Source: an uncultured Kordia sp. (GTDB lineage Bacteria > Bacteroidota > Bacteroidia > Flavobacteriales > Flavobacteriaceae). From it: a stretch of DNA of 64,000 nucleotides. The stretch covers positions 434,001-498,000 of the forward strand of contig NZ_CANMEZ010000004.1 in NCBI RefSeq assembly GCF_947496985.1. Direction: 5' to 3'. A model generated the notes under the pieces. It was not told the origin of the DNA. It did not search any database and saw nothing but the letters and a program-made list of their open reading frames with translations. Position numbers and translations under genes: made by a program. Below are positions 18,884-28,002 of this stretch, piece by piece. The number at the start of each line of letters is the position of its first letter. The first letter of the stretch is position 1.

Positions 18884-18990
18884 ATTGTCATAAACTTCAT
18901 CCCTTTAATTCGATAATCAAAGGTTCTTTAATTTTTTATAGCAAGTATTTCTTTCTTATTTAGTGTCATAAATCATTAAAATCATACATT

Positions 18991-19188
18991 ATGAAAAAAA
19001 GGAATCTAACATTACTACAGCTTAATAAAAAAGCAATTTCAAATTTTTCTAATAATACACTTACAGGTGGAAAAACTGACTGGCCTGAAACAGTTAAACT
19101 ATGTCCAAAAACATTAGATTGTCCTGCAAGTCATTTGGAGACATGTGAACCATGTTTCAAAACATTACTCTGTGGTTCAATAATATAA
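18991..19188 (+). CDS. GG-leader Cys-rich peptide (class I lanthipeptide-like precursor)
   Basis: A 65-residue peptide with the leader LTLLQLNKKAISNF...LTGG (GG at 26-27) of the L1a type and a 38-residue core with five Cys (KLC, LDC, ETC, EPC, LLC). It is a separate transcription unit from the 18641 peptide: a terminator precedes it and another follows at 19197. The maturation machinery is not encoded nearby. Confidence 0.75.
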   Translation: MKKRNLTLLQLNKKAISNFSNNTLTGGKTDWPETVKLCPKTLDCPASHLETCEPCFKTLLCGSII

Positions 19189-19196
19189 TTTTTTAG

Positions 19197-19245
19197 CTGT
19201 CTAAAAAGTAGTTATTATCAAAAACTTTTTAGACAGTTTCTTTTT
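19197..19245 (+). terminator. Terminator after the 18991 peptide
   Basis: CTGTCTAAAAAGT and ACTTTTTAGACAG form a perfect 13-bp stem around a 14-base loop, followed by TTTCTTTTT. The stem sequence resembles the outer arms of the palindromic repeat at 60175 (GGCTGTCTAAAAA). Confidence 0.75.
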
Positions 19246-19277
19246 ATATTTTAAAATACTAAAATGAAGCGTTTTAA

Positions 19278-20468
19278 CTATTCATAAATAACCAATAGCT
19301 CTACTTCACGCTCAGCTTTAGAGAGTTTCAACCCTAATTTGGCAAGCTCTTCTTTAAACGAACCTTTTTTCTGTGGGTCAAATACAAAATCAATATCTAA
19401 CAATGCTGAGAAACCAGTTTCATCAACAACAGGAACAGGCGTTTCATTTTCTATATACGCTGCAAATTCTTTCATAGGTATTTTTTTTGCATGAAATTCA
19501 TATCCTCTATATTCAAAATTACGCTCTTTAGCTGTTGAAACTAGCTTTTTCAGCTTTGTTTTATCTATAACACTTAACACGTATACAGGGATTTTTTGCT
19601 TTTCTAACTTGGCTTTTACAGGAAAGGTTTCGTTTAATTTTTTAATCCCCAATTCATGCATACTACCATCTGCCTTTTCAGTAATTATATCTAAACAGTA
19701 TTTATTTTTAGGATTTTCATAGCTGTATTTTTCTTCATCAATATTAAAAACTGTTCTGTTATACGTCATTTGATATAAATTTCGATACATACTCGGAACG
19801 GTTTGATTTATAATAGTTATACGTCTACCATTGTATGTTTTATCTTTTAAATACCCTTTAGAATACGAAGCAACACCTTCTATTCCTCCTTTTAATAATA
19901 CTCGTTTTAAACCAGTATTTTTTTGCGGAAACGGATCAGCGTCATAATCAAATTTTGTGTTTTCTTGTTTAAATGGCAACGAAATTGTTTTTCCATCTTT
20001 TACCTTTTGTATTATATCTTTTGTAATATTATCTGTAGAAGTAATTGCTACAATTTCTCCTTTTGGATTGATGATAATTGCATGTGATAAAATTTTATAT
20101 GGAAACAATTCTTCTAGTTCCTTCGTTTGCAAAGCAAACCAAGCTTTTGAAGGTGTATTATCTATAAAACGTTGCAAACGTTCTGGTTTGTCTTCTGCGA
20201 TACCTATGACTTGCATATCATTTGGAAAATCATCTTGTAAATCGATCAAGTTTTTCATGGCTGGAATACAAGGTCCGCACCAAGTTGCCCAAAAATCAAG
20301 AACAATTACTTTTCCTTTTAAATTTGTAGAAGAAACTGTTACAGCTTCTGAATTCAATAGGTTTTTGAATTCAATAGTTGGTATTTTATCCCCTATTTTC
20401 AGGTTAGATTGTGCATACGTTGTACTGGTCAATGCGAGAAGCATCAACACTATTGTTATATTTTTCAT
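19278..20468 (-). CDS. Secreted TlpA-like thioredoxin fused to a DUF3738-like domain
   Basis: A 396-residue exported protein: signal peptide (ALTSTTYAQ), then a TlpA/AhpC-type thioredoxin domain (about 22-165) with the redox motif ATWCGPCIPAMKNL. The second half ends in ETPVPVVDETGFSALLDIDF, VFDPQKKGSFKEELAKLGLK and LLVIYE, matching the DUF3738 / TIGR03435 pattern (PVVD.TG...YDF.L). It should be a periplasmic or surface thiol oxidoreductase. It lies 16 bp after the sigma module 2 DUF4097-like gene on the same strand and is probably in that operon. Confidence 0.85.
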   Translation of the reverse strand: MKNITIVLMLLALTSTTYAQSNLKIGDKIPTIEFKNLLNSEAVTVSSTNLKGKVIVLDFWATWCGPCIPAMKNLIDLQDDFPNDMQVIGIAEDKPERLQRFIDNTPSKAWFALQTKELEELFPYKILSHAIIINPKGEIVAITSTDNITKDIIQKVKDGKTISLPFKQENTKFDYDADPFPQKNTGLKRVLLKGGIEGVASYSKGYLKDKTYNGRRITIINQTVPSMYRNLYQMTYNRTVFNIDEEKYSYENPKNKYCLDIITEKADGSMHELGIKKLNETFPVKAKLEKQKIPVYVLSVIDKTKLKKLVSTAKERNFEYRGYEFHAKKIPMKEFAAYIENETPVPVVDETGFSALLDIDFVFDPQKKGSFKEELAKLGLKLSKAEREVELLVIYE

Positions 20469-20484
20469 TTTGTAGTTTGTTAGT

Positions 20485-21648
20485 TTATTTGTTGTAAAGT
20501 AAGGTTACAAAACCGTGAACAAGATCTAATTTGAAGGTATTTTTTCTTGCTTTTTCGTCAGTTTCTCCTCGTGTGAACATTTTTAGTTTCTTTCCGTCTC
20601 TATTGGGTTGCATGACAATTTTCATGCCGTCATCGTTCATAACGGCATTGTTTCCAACAGCTTCCATATAATGTTTCTGCGTTTTATCAATATACATTTT
20701 GATGTCAGAATATTCACAAGTCATAAGAATTGAATCAAACTCATCTCCTAAATTATAGATAAAGAAATTGCTTTTAAAGTCTTTGATTTTAACATTTTTA
20801 GTTATCTCTCCAATAGCTAACTTTGAAAACTCAGTTTCTAAAACAGCATTCTCAATTTGACCAATGAGAGCGCTAGTTACATTTTTAAATGAAAAGTTTC
20901 CGCCGATAATCTTTTTTACCTTAAAGGCTCCATTTGTAAAACTAAACACATTATTTTTATGAAGTAATTCTGTGGCTTGAACTTTACTTTCCAGAAATAT
21001 AGCACTAATCAAACTTGTAAATGTGCCTTCAAAATTAATATTCGCTTTGTATACAGATAAACCTAGTTTCATGTATTTTGGTACATAGATTACATAAGAA
21101 CCTTGAATGCTTTGTATTTCCTTTCGATTGGTGTTTTTAATGTCTTTTAAAGCTATACTATCATTCTTGAATACAACATAACCTTCAATGTCATCAAACC
21201 CTTTAGAATCATTTGAAACTTCTTTATTTATATCGTTGACACTTCGGTAACGATTGCGTTTTTCCTTCGGCCAGGGTATATCATTTACATGAATTTCTCC
21301 AGATTTAATTTGATATGAAAGTCTTCCAATAGAAGTTGGTGAAGTATTTTGAATTTGTAAATATTTCGCATCTCTCCTACTAAACTTCATATTAGCTTCA
21401 ACCGCTATTCCACTAGAAATAGCGCCTATTTCTTCTTCAGAATAGTTTTTGAAATCAACACTAAAATCAACTTTCACTTCATCCCTATCCCACACTTTAA
21501 AGGTGACATCAATGTTATTTGTTTGAAAAATTAAACTTGTCTTTTTATCTACTGAAAATGTTTTTTGGTATTTCTTTCTTGTTTGTGCCACCAGTCCAAG
21601 CGAACTGATTAACAATAAAATTACGAGACTATATATTTTTTTGTTCAT
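20485..21648 (-). CDS. Secreted DUF4097-like protein of sigma module 2
   Basis: A 387-residue exported protein: signal peptide (VILLLISSLGLVAQ) and a beta-rich body. The start (KTFSVDKKTSLIFQTNNIDV, KVWDRDEVKVDFSV) aligns with that of the 15668 product (VFTVNKDVTLEINTS, DTWNKNKIEIEA). It lacks the long Lys/Glu coiled coil of that paralogue. It overlaps the anti-sigma-like gene by 20 bp and is followed by the TlpA fusion. An envelope-facing sensor or adhesin role is plausible but unproven. Confidence 0.7.
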   Translation of the reverse strand: MNKKIYSLVILLLISSLGLVAQTRKKYQKTFSVDKKTSLIFQTNNIDVTFKVWDRDEVKVDFSVDFKNYSEEEIGAISSGIAVEANMKFSRRDAKYLQIQNTSPTSIGRLSYQIKSGEIHVNDIPWPKEKRNRYRSVNDINKEVSNDSKGFDDIEGYVVFKNDSIALKDIKNTNRKEIQSIQGSYVIYVPKYMKLGLSVYKANINFEGTFTSLISAIFLESKVQATELLHKNNVFSFTNGAFKVKKIIGGNFSFKNVTSALIGQIENAVLETEFSKLAIGEITKNVKIKDFKSNFFIYNLGDEFDSILMTCEYSDIKMYIDKTQKHYMEAVGNNAVMNDDGMKIVMQPNRDGKKLKMFTRGETDEKARKNTFKLDLVHGFVTLLYNK

Positions 21649-22150
21649 CTTCTAAACGTTTTAAATGTTGTTGAATTTCCTGCAAAAGTGATAAACGCAT
21701 TTGCAAGTTTTTAATCATTTTTTCAAGTGTTGTCAAGCTATTTTTTTGTACTAAAAATTCTTGTTTCAATTCTTGGTACGACGCGTCTAAGTTTTCCAAG
21801 CGTTCTTTGTACTTTTTTACTAAGCTTTTATCCGTTGCTGTGAGTTGAAACGACTCCCATTCTTTAGCAATATTCTGTAAATATTGATTCTCAATAGATT
21901 TCATTTCTACAAACAAAGAAGATTCTTGCACTTCTTCTCCGGAAGAATTTGAATATATAAAAGCTCCAATTCCCAATAGTAAAACACATGCTGCAGCAAT
22001 ACTTTTCCAATAGTGAAACTTTTTTTCTGTAGAAGTAATTCCTTCTCTAGTTGAGAGTTTTTCTAAAAATTCATTACGATGTCCTGTAGGTAACATTGGT
22101 GTTTCCATAGTTTCATCATTTTCGTTTAATATATCTTTTATGTTTTTCAT
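21629..22150 (-). CDS. Single-TM anti-sigma-like protein of module 2
   Basis: A 173-residue paralogue of the 17220 product. The cytoplasmic end has TGHRNEFLEKLS, one membrane helix follows (SIAAACVLLLGIGAFIYS), then an extended helical periplasmic region (LENLDASYQELKQEFLVQKN). It overlaps the sigma gene by 4 bp (ATGA type) and the next gene by 20 bp. The anti-sigma role is inferred from order and topology. Confidence 0.65.
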   Translation of the reverse strand: MKNIKDILNENDETMETPMLPTGHRNEFLEKLSTREGITSTEKKFHYWKSIAAACVLLLGIGAFIYSNSSGEEVQESSLFVEMKSIENQYLQNIAKEWESFQLTATDKSLVKKYKERLENLDASYQELKQEFLVQKNSLTTLEKMIKNLQMRLSLLQEIQQHLKRLEDEQKNI

Positions 22151-22698
22151 GATATTTTATGTTTTAAAAGATCATTTAAATTGTTTTTTAACTTTGTTTT
22201 TCCTCTCATTAATTGTGTTCGTGAGGTTCTGACGGGAATTTCTAGTATTTCCGAAATTTCTTGATGATCGTATCCTTCTATTAAATACAATTGCACTACA
22301 TATTTGTATTTCGTTGGTAAATTTTCAATAGCTAGAGTTACTTCCTGTTTTGTAACATTTTCGTTAATATGCCAAGAACTATCTTCATCAACAATAGTCA
22401 TCGTTTGATCGTTTATTTCTTCATACACCAACGAACGTTTTTTTAGGGTATCAATACATTGATTGATCATAATTCGTTTTAACCAAGCGCCAAAAGCAAC
22501 TTCTCCTTTATATTGTGATAATCGTGTAAACGCTTTCAAAAACGCTTCTTGCATTACATCTTTTGCGTCTTCTCTATTAGAAATGTAACGACAGGTAACT
22601 ATATACATAGCGTCTGCGTATAAATCGTAGAGCTTCATCTGTGCTTTCCGATTTCCTCGCATACATTTTTTTAAGATTCCTAAATGCTGTTGGCTCAT
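22147..22698 (-). CDS. ECF sigma factor of module 2
   Basis: A 183-residue sigma-70-family factor. Region 2 is CRYISNREDAKDVMQEAFLK and FGAWLKRIMINQCIDTLKKR. Region 4 is LPTKYKYVVQLYLIEGYDH and QEISEILEIPVRTSRTQLMR. It is the clear paralogue of the 17797 product, in the same operon order. Upstream on the minus strand is TGAAACG-N15-CGTC (22725-22750), a plausible autoregulatory ECF promoter. Confidence 0.93.
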   Translation of the reverse strand: MSQQHLGILKKCMRGNRKAQMKLYDLYADAMYIVTCRYISNREDAKDVMQEAFLKAFTRLSQYKGEVAFGAWLKRIMINQCIDTLKKRSLVYEEINDQTMTIVDEDSSWHINENVTKQEVTLAIENLPTKYKYVVQLYLIEGYDHQEISEILEIPVRTSRTQLMRGKTKLKNNLNDLLKHKIS

Positions 22699-22724
22699 TC
22701 TTTTTGTTTGTGTTCTATTGTAAA

Positions 22725-22750
22725 GACGACGCTATTTTTGGAGCGTTTCA
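22725..22750 (-). promoter_or_regulatory. Putative ECF promoter of sigma module 2
   Basis: On the minus strand it reads TGAAACG, 15 bases, then CGTC, followed by about 26 bases to the sigma ATG. The AAC and CGTC boxes fit generic ECF promoters. There is only one copy and the spacing could also be read as 12, so support is moderate. Confidence 0.45.
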
Positions 22751-22863
22751 TTTTTGTGAAAATTATTTTGAAAATTATAAGAGTAATGTTTGAAAATAGT
22801 TCTTTTAAGTAAAAACAAAAAATATATTGTAATTTCGTTTTATTATTTAAAACTGTACTTCTT

Positions 22864-23949
22864 TTGAATTCAAAATCAAAACATACATCTGCTTTACATG
22901 AAAAAGATGGTATTTCACAACCAGATTTTATTAGTAAAATTTCGGTGGCTTCTATTAAGAAAAATAGAAGAAAGCAACCTTCTGTAGATGAATTGGTTGT
23001 AGGGATTTTGAATCATGATAAAGTAGCGCTTAGTAGAGCTATTACACTCATAGAAAGTAAAAACACCAAACATTTAGCAAAAGCTACTGAAATTATAGAA
23101 AAGTGTTTGCCACATGCAAATAATTCTATTCGTATTGGAATTACAGGCGTTCCAGGTGTTGGAAAAAGTACGTTTATTGAAGCATTTGGAAAATATTTAA
23201 CTGGAATTGGCAAAAAAGTGGCTGTATTAGCTGTAGACCCAAGTAGTTCTATTTCGAGCGGAAGTATTTTAGGCGATAAAACCCGTATGGAAGATTTGGT
23301 AAAGGATGAAAATGCTTTTATTCGTCCGTCAGCTTCTGGAGATTCGCTTGGTGGCGTTGCCAGAAAAACTCGTGAAACAATCATTTTGTGTGAAGCTTGT
23401 GGTTTTGATACTATTGTTATTGAAACTGTTGGTGTTGGACAAAGTGAAACCGCTGTCCATAGTATGGTAGATTTCTTTTTGTTGTTGAAATTGGCTGGAG
23501 CTGGAGATGAATTGCAAGGAATTAAACGCGGAATTATTGAAATGGCAGATGCAATTGTAATTAATAAAGCCGATGGTGACAACGTAAAACGTGCGCAAAT
23601 GGCACGAACCGAATTTAAGCGTGCATTACACTTATATCCTCAAAAAGCTTCAGAATGGCTTCCTAAAGTAGTGACAGCTTCCGCGTTGAAACAACAAGGA
23701 ATTGATGATGTTTGGCAAATGATTGAAGATTTTCAACAAAGCACTAAAGCCAATGATTATTTTGAAAATCATAGAAAGCAACAAAATCGTTTTTGGTTGC
23801 TACAAACTATTGAAGAACGTCTGAAACATAATTTTTACAACAATGAAAATGTAAAAAATGTATTGGATAATTATTTAAATGCAACTGAAAATAGTACTAT
23901 TTCTCCTTTTAACGCTGCACAACAATTGTTGAAGTTATTGAATTCATAA
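22864..23949 (+). CDS. meaB: Methylmalonyl-CoA mutase-associated GTPase MeaB (ArgK-type)
   Basis: A 361-residue G3E-family GTPase that protects and reloads B12-dependent methylmalonyl-CoA mutase. Motifs are Walker A TGVPGVGKST, then VAVLAVDPSSSISSGSILGD, TVGVGQSE (switch) and NKADGD (guanine specificity). The length fits the family. The start shown is TTG at 22864; the N-terminal 30 residues are variable, so a later start is possible. The mutase subunits are not in the window. It is a stand-alone gene. Confidence 0.93.
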   Translation: MNSKSKHTSALHEKDGISQPDFISKISVASIKKNRRKQPSVDELVVGILNHDKVALSRAITLIESKNTKHLAKATEIIEKCLPHANNSIRIGITGVPGVGKSTFIEAFGKYLTGIGKKVAVLAVDPSSSISSGSILGDKTRMEDLVKDENAFIRPSASGDSLGGVARKTRETIILCEACGFDTIVIETVGVGQSETAVHSMVDFFLLLKLAGAGDELQGIKRGIIEMADAIVINKADGDNVKRAQMARTEFKRALHLYPQKASEWLPKVVTASALKQQGIDDVWQMIEDFQQSTKANDYFENHRKQQNRFWLLQTIEERLKHNFYNNENVKNVLDNYLNATENSTISPFNAAQQLLKLLNS

Positions 23950-23983
23950 TATTTTTAATACACTACACATAATTACATACGAT

Positions 23984-24556
23984 TCAATTTTGTGCATATT
24001 TCTTTATCAAGAATTCTCGAAATTTAAATATCATTCCACCATAGATTCCTCCTACAATCATTCCTGTAAAAACATCTCCTGGATAATGGACACCAATGTA
24101 TATTCGGCTATAGCCAACTAAAGCTGCCCAAAATAGAATGATAAAAATGAGGTATTTATAATGATTTCTTAAGACAAGTCCAATAAATGTAGCCAGTGCC
24201 ATAGCATTAGACGCATGCCCTGAAAAGTATCCATATCTTCCTCCACAACCGTCTTTTACCAAACGCATGTAATCTATTAAGTCTGTTTGACAAGGTCTTA
24301 AACGTAAAAATAAAGTCTTTTTAAATAGATTTGCCGTTTGATCAGTAATCGTAATCAATACAGCAACTAATAACAACGTAAAGAATATCTCTTTTTTCTT
24401 ATGTGTTTTTAGAATTAAGACTAATAAAAAAGCATACAACGGTATTGCGTAGTATTTATTTGTAATAAATAACCAAAAACCGTCCCAAGTTGGTGTTCCG
24501 AGTCCATTTAAAAATAAAAATAATTCTGTATCGTAGTTGACTAATTGATCAATCAT
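23984..24556 (-). CDS. PAP2-family membrane phosphatase
   Basis: A 190-residue integral membrane protein with the PAP2 signature in order: KTLFLRLRPCQ (motif 1), GYFSGHASNAMALATFI (motif 2) and SRIYIGVHYPGDVFTGMIVG (motif 3, catalytic His). The family removes phosphate from lipid phosphates such as undecaprenyl pyrophosphate or phosphatidic acid; the substrate cannot be told here. It lies 11 bp downstream of the lipoprotein gene at 24568 on the same strand, so it may be transcribed with it. Confidence 0.9.
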   Translation of the reverse strand: MIDQLVNYDTELFLFLNGLGTPTWDGFWLFITNKYYAIPLYAFLLVLILKTHKKKEIFFTLLLVAVLITITDQTANLFKKTLFLRLRPCQTDLIDYMRLVKDGCGGRYGYFSGHASNAMALATFIGLVLRNHYKYLIFIILFWAALVGYSRIYIGVHYPGDVFTGMIVGGIYGGMIFKFREFLIKKYAQN

Positions 24557-24567
24557 ACTTCCTTTTT

Positions 24568-25443
24568 TTATAAATCTTGAGGTTTTTTGATGAATATAGA
24601 ATCAATCATCTTAGCTTTTTGGCCTATAAGATTCATTCTTAATTGTCCAGTAATCATATTTCCTTCAAATTGAGAAATATTGCTTCCTTCTGAAAAAGAA
24701 GTGTAACTTATTTCATCTGTATTGCTAGAAACTAACATCGTCTGCCCTACTTTTTTTTGTGTTTCTATGTCATACGCATATAAATGTGTGAGTACATAAC
24801 CACTTGTAAATCCTTTTTTTTCTATTTCAACTACTGGCGGAATTAATAAAGCATCTTCTTCAAAAATTACATATTTTAAATTTCTTAAGATTTGTAAATT
24901 ATCATCAAACGCTAATTCTACTGATTTTTTTCGTTCTTCAGTAATAGAATCATTATATATACGTGCTTCGTCTACGATGTAATTATTACTTGCAGCACGC
25001 CATATTTCAGAAGCATCCGAGAATTTATAACCAGTTATTGAACGTCTAAATTGCTCATAATATCCTTTCTTTACAAAAATAGAATCTTCTGTACTAAAAT
25101 TTACATTTCCAACATTATCATTACTAGATAAAAAGATTGTGTTTTCCGCTGTCATTCCTAACGAATCAGCATTGAGCTCTCCATCAATGGAAGCTTCAAT
25201 AAACGCCGTAATAATATCCATTTCATCAGAAGTTCGTACTATTTTTAACGGTTTGTTATGATCTAATGTTTCTTTAATGTTCTGTACTTTTTTCACTAAA
25301 GAATCAACTTCTCCATTGTTTGCAGTAGATAATTGTTTGTAAACATTTGTTCTTGAATCTACATTTGGTGGATAATTACGTCCACAGGAAACAAGTAACA
25401 TAACAGCACATCCTAACAGGATATTGGTGTAAATTTTCTTCAT
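24568..25443 (-). CDS. Lipoprotein, paralogue of its upstream neighbour
   Basis: I choose the ATG at 25443, which gives KKIYTNILLGCAVMLLVSCG as a lipoprotein signal with a good lipobox. The longer reading from 25485 would add 14 residues before it and spoil the signal. The mature part contains NVYKQLSTANNGEVDSLV, DDNLQILRNLKYVIF and LIPPVVEIEKKGFTSGYVLT, all matched in the 25475 product. No family is recognised. It is probably outer-membrane or periplasmic, and in one operon with its paralogue. Confidence 0.65.
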   Translation of the reverse strand: MKKIYTNILLGCAVMLLVSCGRNYPPNVDSRTNVYKQLSTANNGEVDSLVKKVQNIKETLDHNKPLKIVRTSDEMDIITAFIEASIDGELNADSLGMTAENTIFLSSNDNVGNVNFSTEDSIFVKKGYYEQFRRSITGYKFSDASEIWRAASNNYIVDEARIYNDSITEERKKSVELAFDDNLQILRNLKYVIFEEDALLIPPVVEIEKKGFTSGYVLTHLYAYDIETQKKVGQTMLVSSNTDEISYTSFSEGSNISQFEGNMITGQLRMNLIGQKAKMIDSIFIKKPQDL

Positions 25444-25474
25444 AAAACGGTTGTTTTGAATGTATAAAATTTGA

Positions 25475-26323
25475 TTAGAAATCAAAGATTGAATCCATTA
25501 CTCTTGTACGTTCTGATAATAAATCTTCACGTAATTTTTTGTTAATGATTGTAGTGTTTGCTGAAACCTTATCCGAATATGTTCTGTATTCAATTTGATC
25601 ACCATTGGATGCTATAACCATCATTTGTTCAACTTTTTCAAAGGTTTCTACTTCATAGGTATATACATGACTTACTACGTACCCACTTGAATATCCTTCT
25701 TGTTCATAATCAATTACTGGTGGAATTAACAATACGTCATCTATTAATACAACATATTCAATGTCTTGTAACGTTTTTAAGTTACCAATAAACGATGCTT
25801 CTATCCTGTCTTTGATTTTTTGTGTTATGGAATCGTTTTTGAACATTGGTTCGTATTTGTTTCCAACTTGTTTCCAAAGTGTGCGTAATTCATCATAATT
25901 TTCACCTTTATTAGCAAAAACTAATTTATAACCTGTTTTGAATTGCGTAGTATCTCTTTGCGCAAAACTAGAAGCTGTCATGTTATTTTTACTGTGAAGA
26001 AATAAGGTGTTTTTATTGTCTAATGCTAACGGAACTGGAGATGTAATTTCGTCAATAGCAACATTCATTAAAGCTCTAATAGCTTGCATTTCATCTTCTA
26101 ACGTAACTGAAACTACTTTAAGAGCGTTGTCAAAGTCTTTAAGTTCTTCAATTGCAAGTACTCCATTTACTAATGAGTCAACTTGTCCGTTTGTAGTTGT
26201 TGAAAGTTCTTTGTACACATTGGATAATGTATCTACTTTTTCAACTTTTGGGATTTCACATGAAGTGAAAGCGAATCCTAGAAACGCTATTGCACAAATT
26301 GTTTTTGGTAATTTAGTCATCAT
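25475..26323 (-). CDS. Lipoprotein, paralogue of its downstream neighbour
   Basis: I choose a start at 26323 (MMTKLPKTICAIAFLGFAFTSC, lipobox FTSC); starts at 26320 or 26344 are possible. The product has about 282 residues. Shared blocks with the 24568 product are NVYKELSTTTNGQVDSLV, the segment IGNLKTLQDIEYVVLIDDV with LLIPPVIDYEQEGYSSGYVV, and HVYTYEVET. The gene overlaps the end of the small gene at 26313. It is probably a tandem duplicate; function unknown. Confidence 0.65.
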   Translation of the reverse strand: MMTKLPKTICAIAFLGFAFTSCEIPKVEKVDTLSNVYKELSTTTNGQVDSLVNGVLAIEELKDFDNALKVVSVTLEDEMQAIRALMNVAIDEITSPVPLALDNKNTLFLHSKNNMTASSFAQRDTTQFKTGYKLVFANKGENYDELRTLWKQVGNKYEPMFKNDSITQKIKDRIEASFIGNLKTLQDIEYVVLIDDVLLIPPVIDYEQEGYSSGYVVSHVYTYEVETFEKVEQMMVIASNGDQIEYRTYSDKVSANTTIINKKLREDLLSERTRVMDSIFDF

Positions 26324-26540
26324 ATCTTGATAATTCTCGGTCATAAAAATCGTTTGCTGCTTGTACTAAATTTTCAGCTTCAGAAGCTAATTCTTTTTCG
26401 TCTTCTTTATCAAATTCTTCCAACCACTCTACTTCATCATTTTCCAAATTGATGATGAATCTTGGAAATTCGGTATGTATGATAAAAATAGCGTCGGGAT
26501 AATCGGTATTATCACCTAATAAAAATTTTGGGAATTCCAT
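26313..26540 (-). CDS. Small acidic conserved hypothetical protein
   Basis: A 75-residue protein without signal or membrane segment. It has a beta-rich first half (FPKFLLGDNTDYPDAIFIIH) and an acidic helical second half (EVEWLEEFDKEDEKELASEA). It resembles small flavobacterial cytoplasmic proteins of unknown role. Its end overlaps the lipoprotein gene and its start is 12 bp from the MATE gene end, so it sits in a compact same-strand block. Confidence 0.6.
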   Translation of the reverse strand: MEFPKFLLGDNTDYPDAIFIIHTEFPRFIINLENDEVEWLEEFDKEDEKELASEAENLVQAANDFYDRELSRYDD

Positions 26541-26552
26541 ATGTGCGTAATG

Positions 26553-27929
26553 TTATGCTTTATTGCGAATGAGTTTTTTTGATAAATAATTGAATCTAAT
26601 ATACAATAATATTGCAGAAACACTTAATCCGACTAATAAGCCAATCCATATTCCTGCACTTTCTAATGAAGTGTATAAACCTAAAAAATATGATGTTGGA
26701 AAACCTACAACCCAATACGCAATAAACGTAATTAATGTTGGAATTTTCACATCTTGTAATCCACGTAAAACACCCAATCCAACTACTTGAATACCATCTG
26801 ATATTTGGAAAAATGCAGAAACTAATAATAGTTTTGCTGCAATAGCGATTACTTCTTGATTGTCTACATAGTTTTTTACATCAGTTTCATCAACATATAA
26901 AGTTGGAAACCAATTGTTGAAAACCATAAACATGATTGCGAAGATAACATCTATTATGAGAACTAAAAGAAACAATGACAAAGCAATTCGACGCAAGTCA
27001 GGGAAACGCTTTAATCCTTTCTGATTTCCTACTCTAATGGTTGCTGCAACACTTAATCCCATCGCCACCATAAAAGTCATAGATGACAAATTTAATGCGA
27101 TTTGGTTTGCTGCTTGAGAGTTTTTACCTAAAACACCTGATAACCAAATTGCTGCCGTAAATATGGCAACTTCAAAAAGCATTTGTAATGATGATGGAAA
27201 ACCAAGATCTATAATTTTTTTAAGTACTGATTTTTTTATTTCTTTGAAATTGAAATTCGTTACATACGGGTTGAATTTTTTCTTATAACGTAATAATATC
27301 CAAATAAACGCCAACATAATCACACGTGAAGCCAATGTTCCTATGGCTGCACCAATAATTCCCCATTTAGGGAAAATCCAGATTCCAAAAATTAAAAAGT
27401 AATTGATAACTACGTTGACTACATTTGCTAACAATGTTGCCCACATAGCATATTTTGTCTGTGATAAACCGTCTGCAAATTGTTTAAAAGCTTGAAATAT
27501 TATTAGTGGAACTAACGAAGCTGCTACCAAGTTTAAATAAGGCATTGCCAAATGCACAACTTCATCTGGCTGATCCATTCTGTACATTAGTGGTTTTGCA
27601 AGTAATACTCCTAAGAATACTATAACTCCAATTCCTGTACATAATAATAATCCGTGTTTTAAAGCGCCTTTTACTTTTGCTTTATCATTTGCCGCATCTG
27701 CTTCAGCAACTAAAGTTGTAATTGCTGTAGAAAATCCTATTCCTATAGACATGGCAATGAATAGAAAACTATTTCCAAGTGAAACTGCTGCTAACTCAGC
27801 AGTTCCTAATTGTCCCACCATTGCATTATCCACAAAACTTACAAACGTATGCCCTAGCATTCCCAATATAATTGGAGATGCAAGCTTTAAGTTATAGCGA
27901 AATTCTTTAGTGTAGTTTTCTAAAATCAC
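26553..27929 (-). CDS. MATE-family multidrug/Na+ efflux transporter
   Basis: A 458-residue protein with about twelve membrane helices. The N-terminal half carries PIILGMLGHTFVSFVDNAMVGQLGTAELAA, cited here in two pieces (GMLGHTFVSFVDNAMVG; QLGTAELAAVSLGNS), and the second half has DLGFPSSLQMLFEVAIFTAA; both fit MatE repeats of the NorM type. It exports cationic drugs or metabolites using a Na+ or H+ gradient. It is close to the peptide cluster, but export of GG-leader peptides normally uses ABC peptidase-transporters, so a link is unlikely. Confidence 0.93.
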   Translation of the reverse strand: MILENYTKEFRYNLKLASPIILGMLGHTFVSFVDNAMVGQLGTAELAAVSLGNSFLFIAMSIGIGFSTAITTLVAEADAANDKAKVKGALKHGLLLCTGIGVIVFLGVLLAKPLMYRMDQPDEVVHLAMPYLNLVAASLVPLIIFQAFKQFADGLSQTKYAMWATLLANVVNVVINYFLIFGIWIFPKWGIIGAAIGTLASRVIMLAFIWILLRYKKKFNPYVTNFNFKEIKKSVLKKIIDLGFPSSLQMLFEVAIFTAAIWLSGVLGKNSQAANQIALNLSSMTFMVAMGLSVAATIRVGNQKGLKRFPDLRRIALSLFLLVLIIDVIFAIMFMVFNNWFPTLYVDETDVKNYVDNQEVIAIAAKLLLVSAFFQISDGIQVVGLGVLRGLQDVKIPTLITFIAYWVVGFPTSYFLGLYTSLESAGIWIGLLVGLSVSAILLYIRFNYLSKKLIRNKA

Positions 27930-28002
27930 GGTTCATTTTCAGTTGGCAAATATAGTTCACTTTTGCGGCTTATCATGATTCTTAATGGCTTATTTATATT
28001 AC

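Noticed and set aside
26553-27929. MATE protein as the exporter of the nearby GG-leader peptides
   Set aside because: GG-leader peptides are cleaved and exported by C39-peptidase ABC transporters. MATE proteins have no peptidase and carry small cations or drugs.
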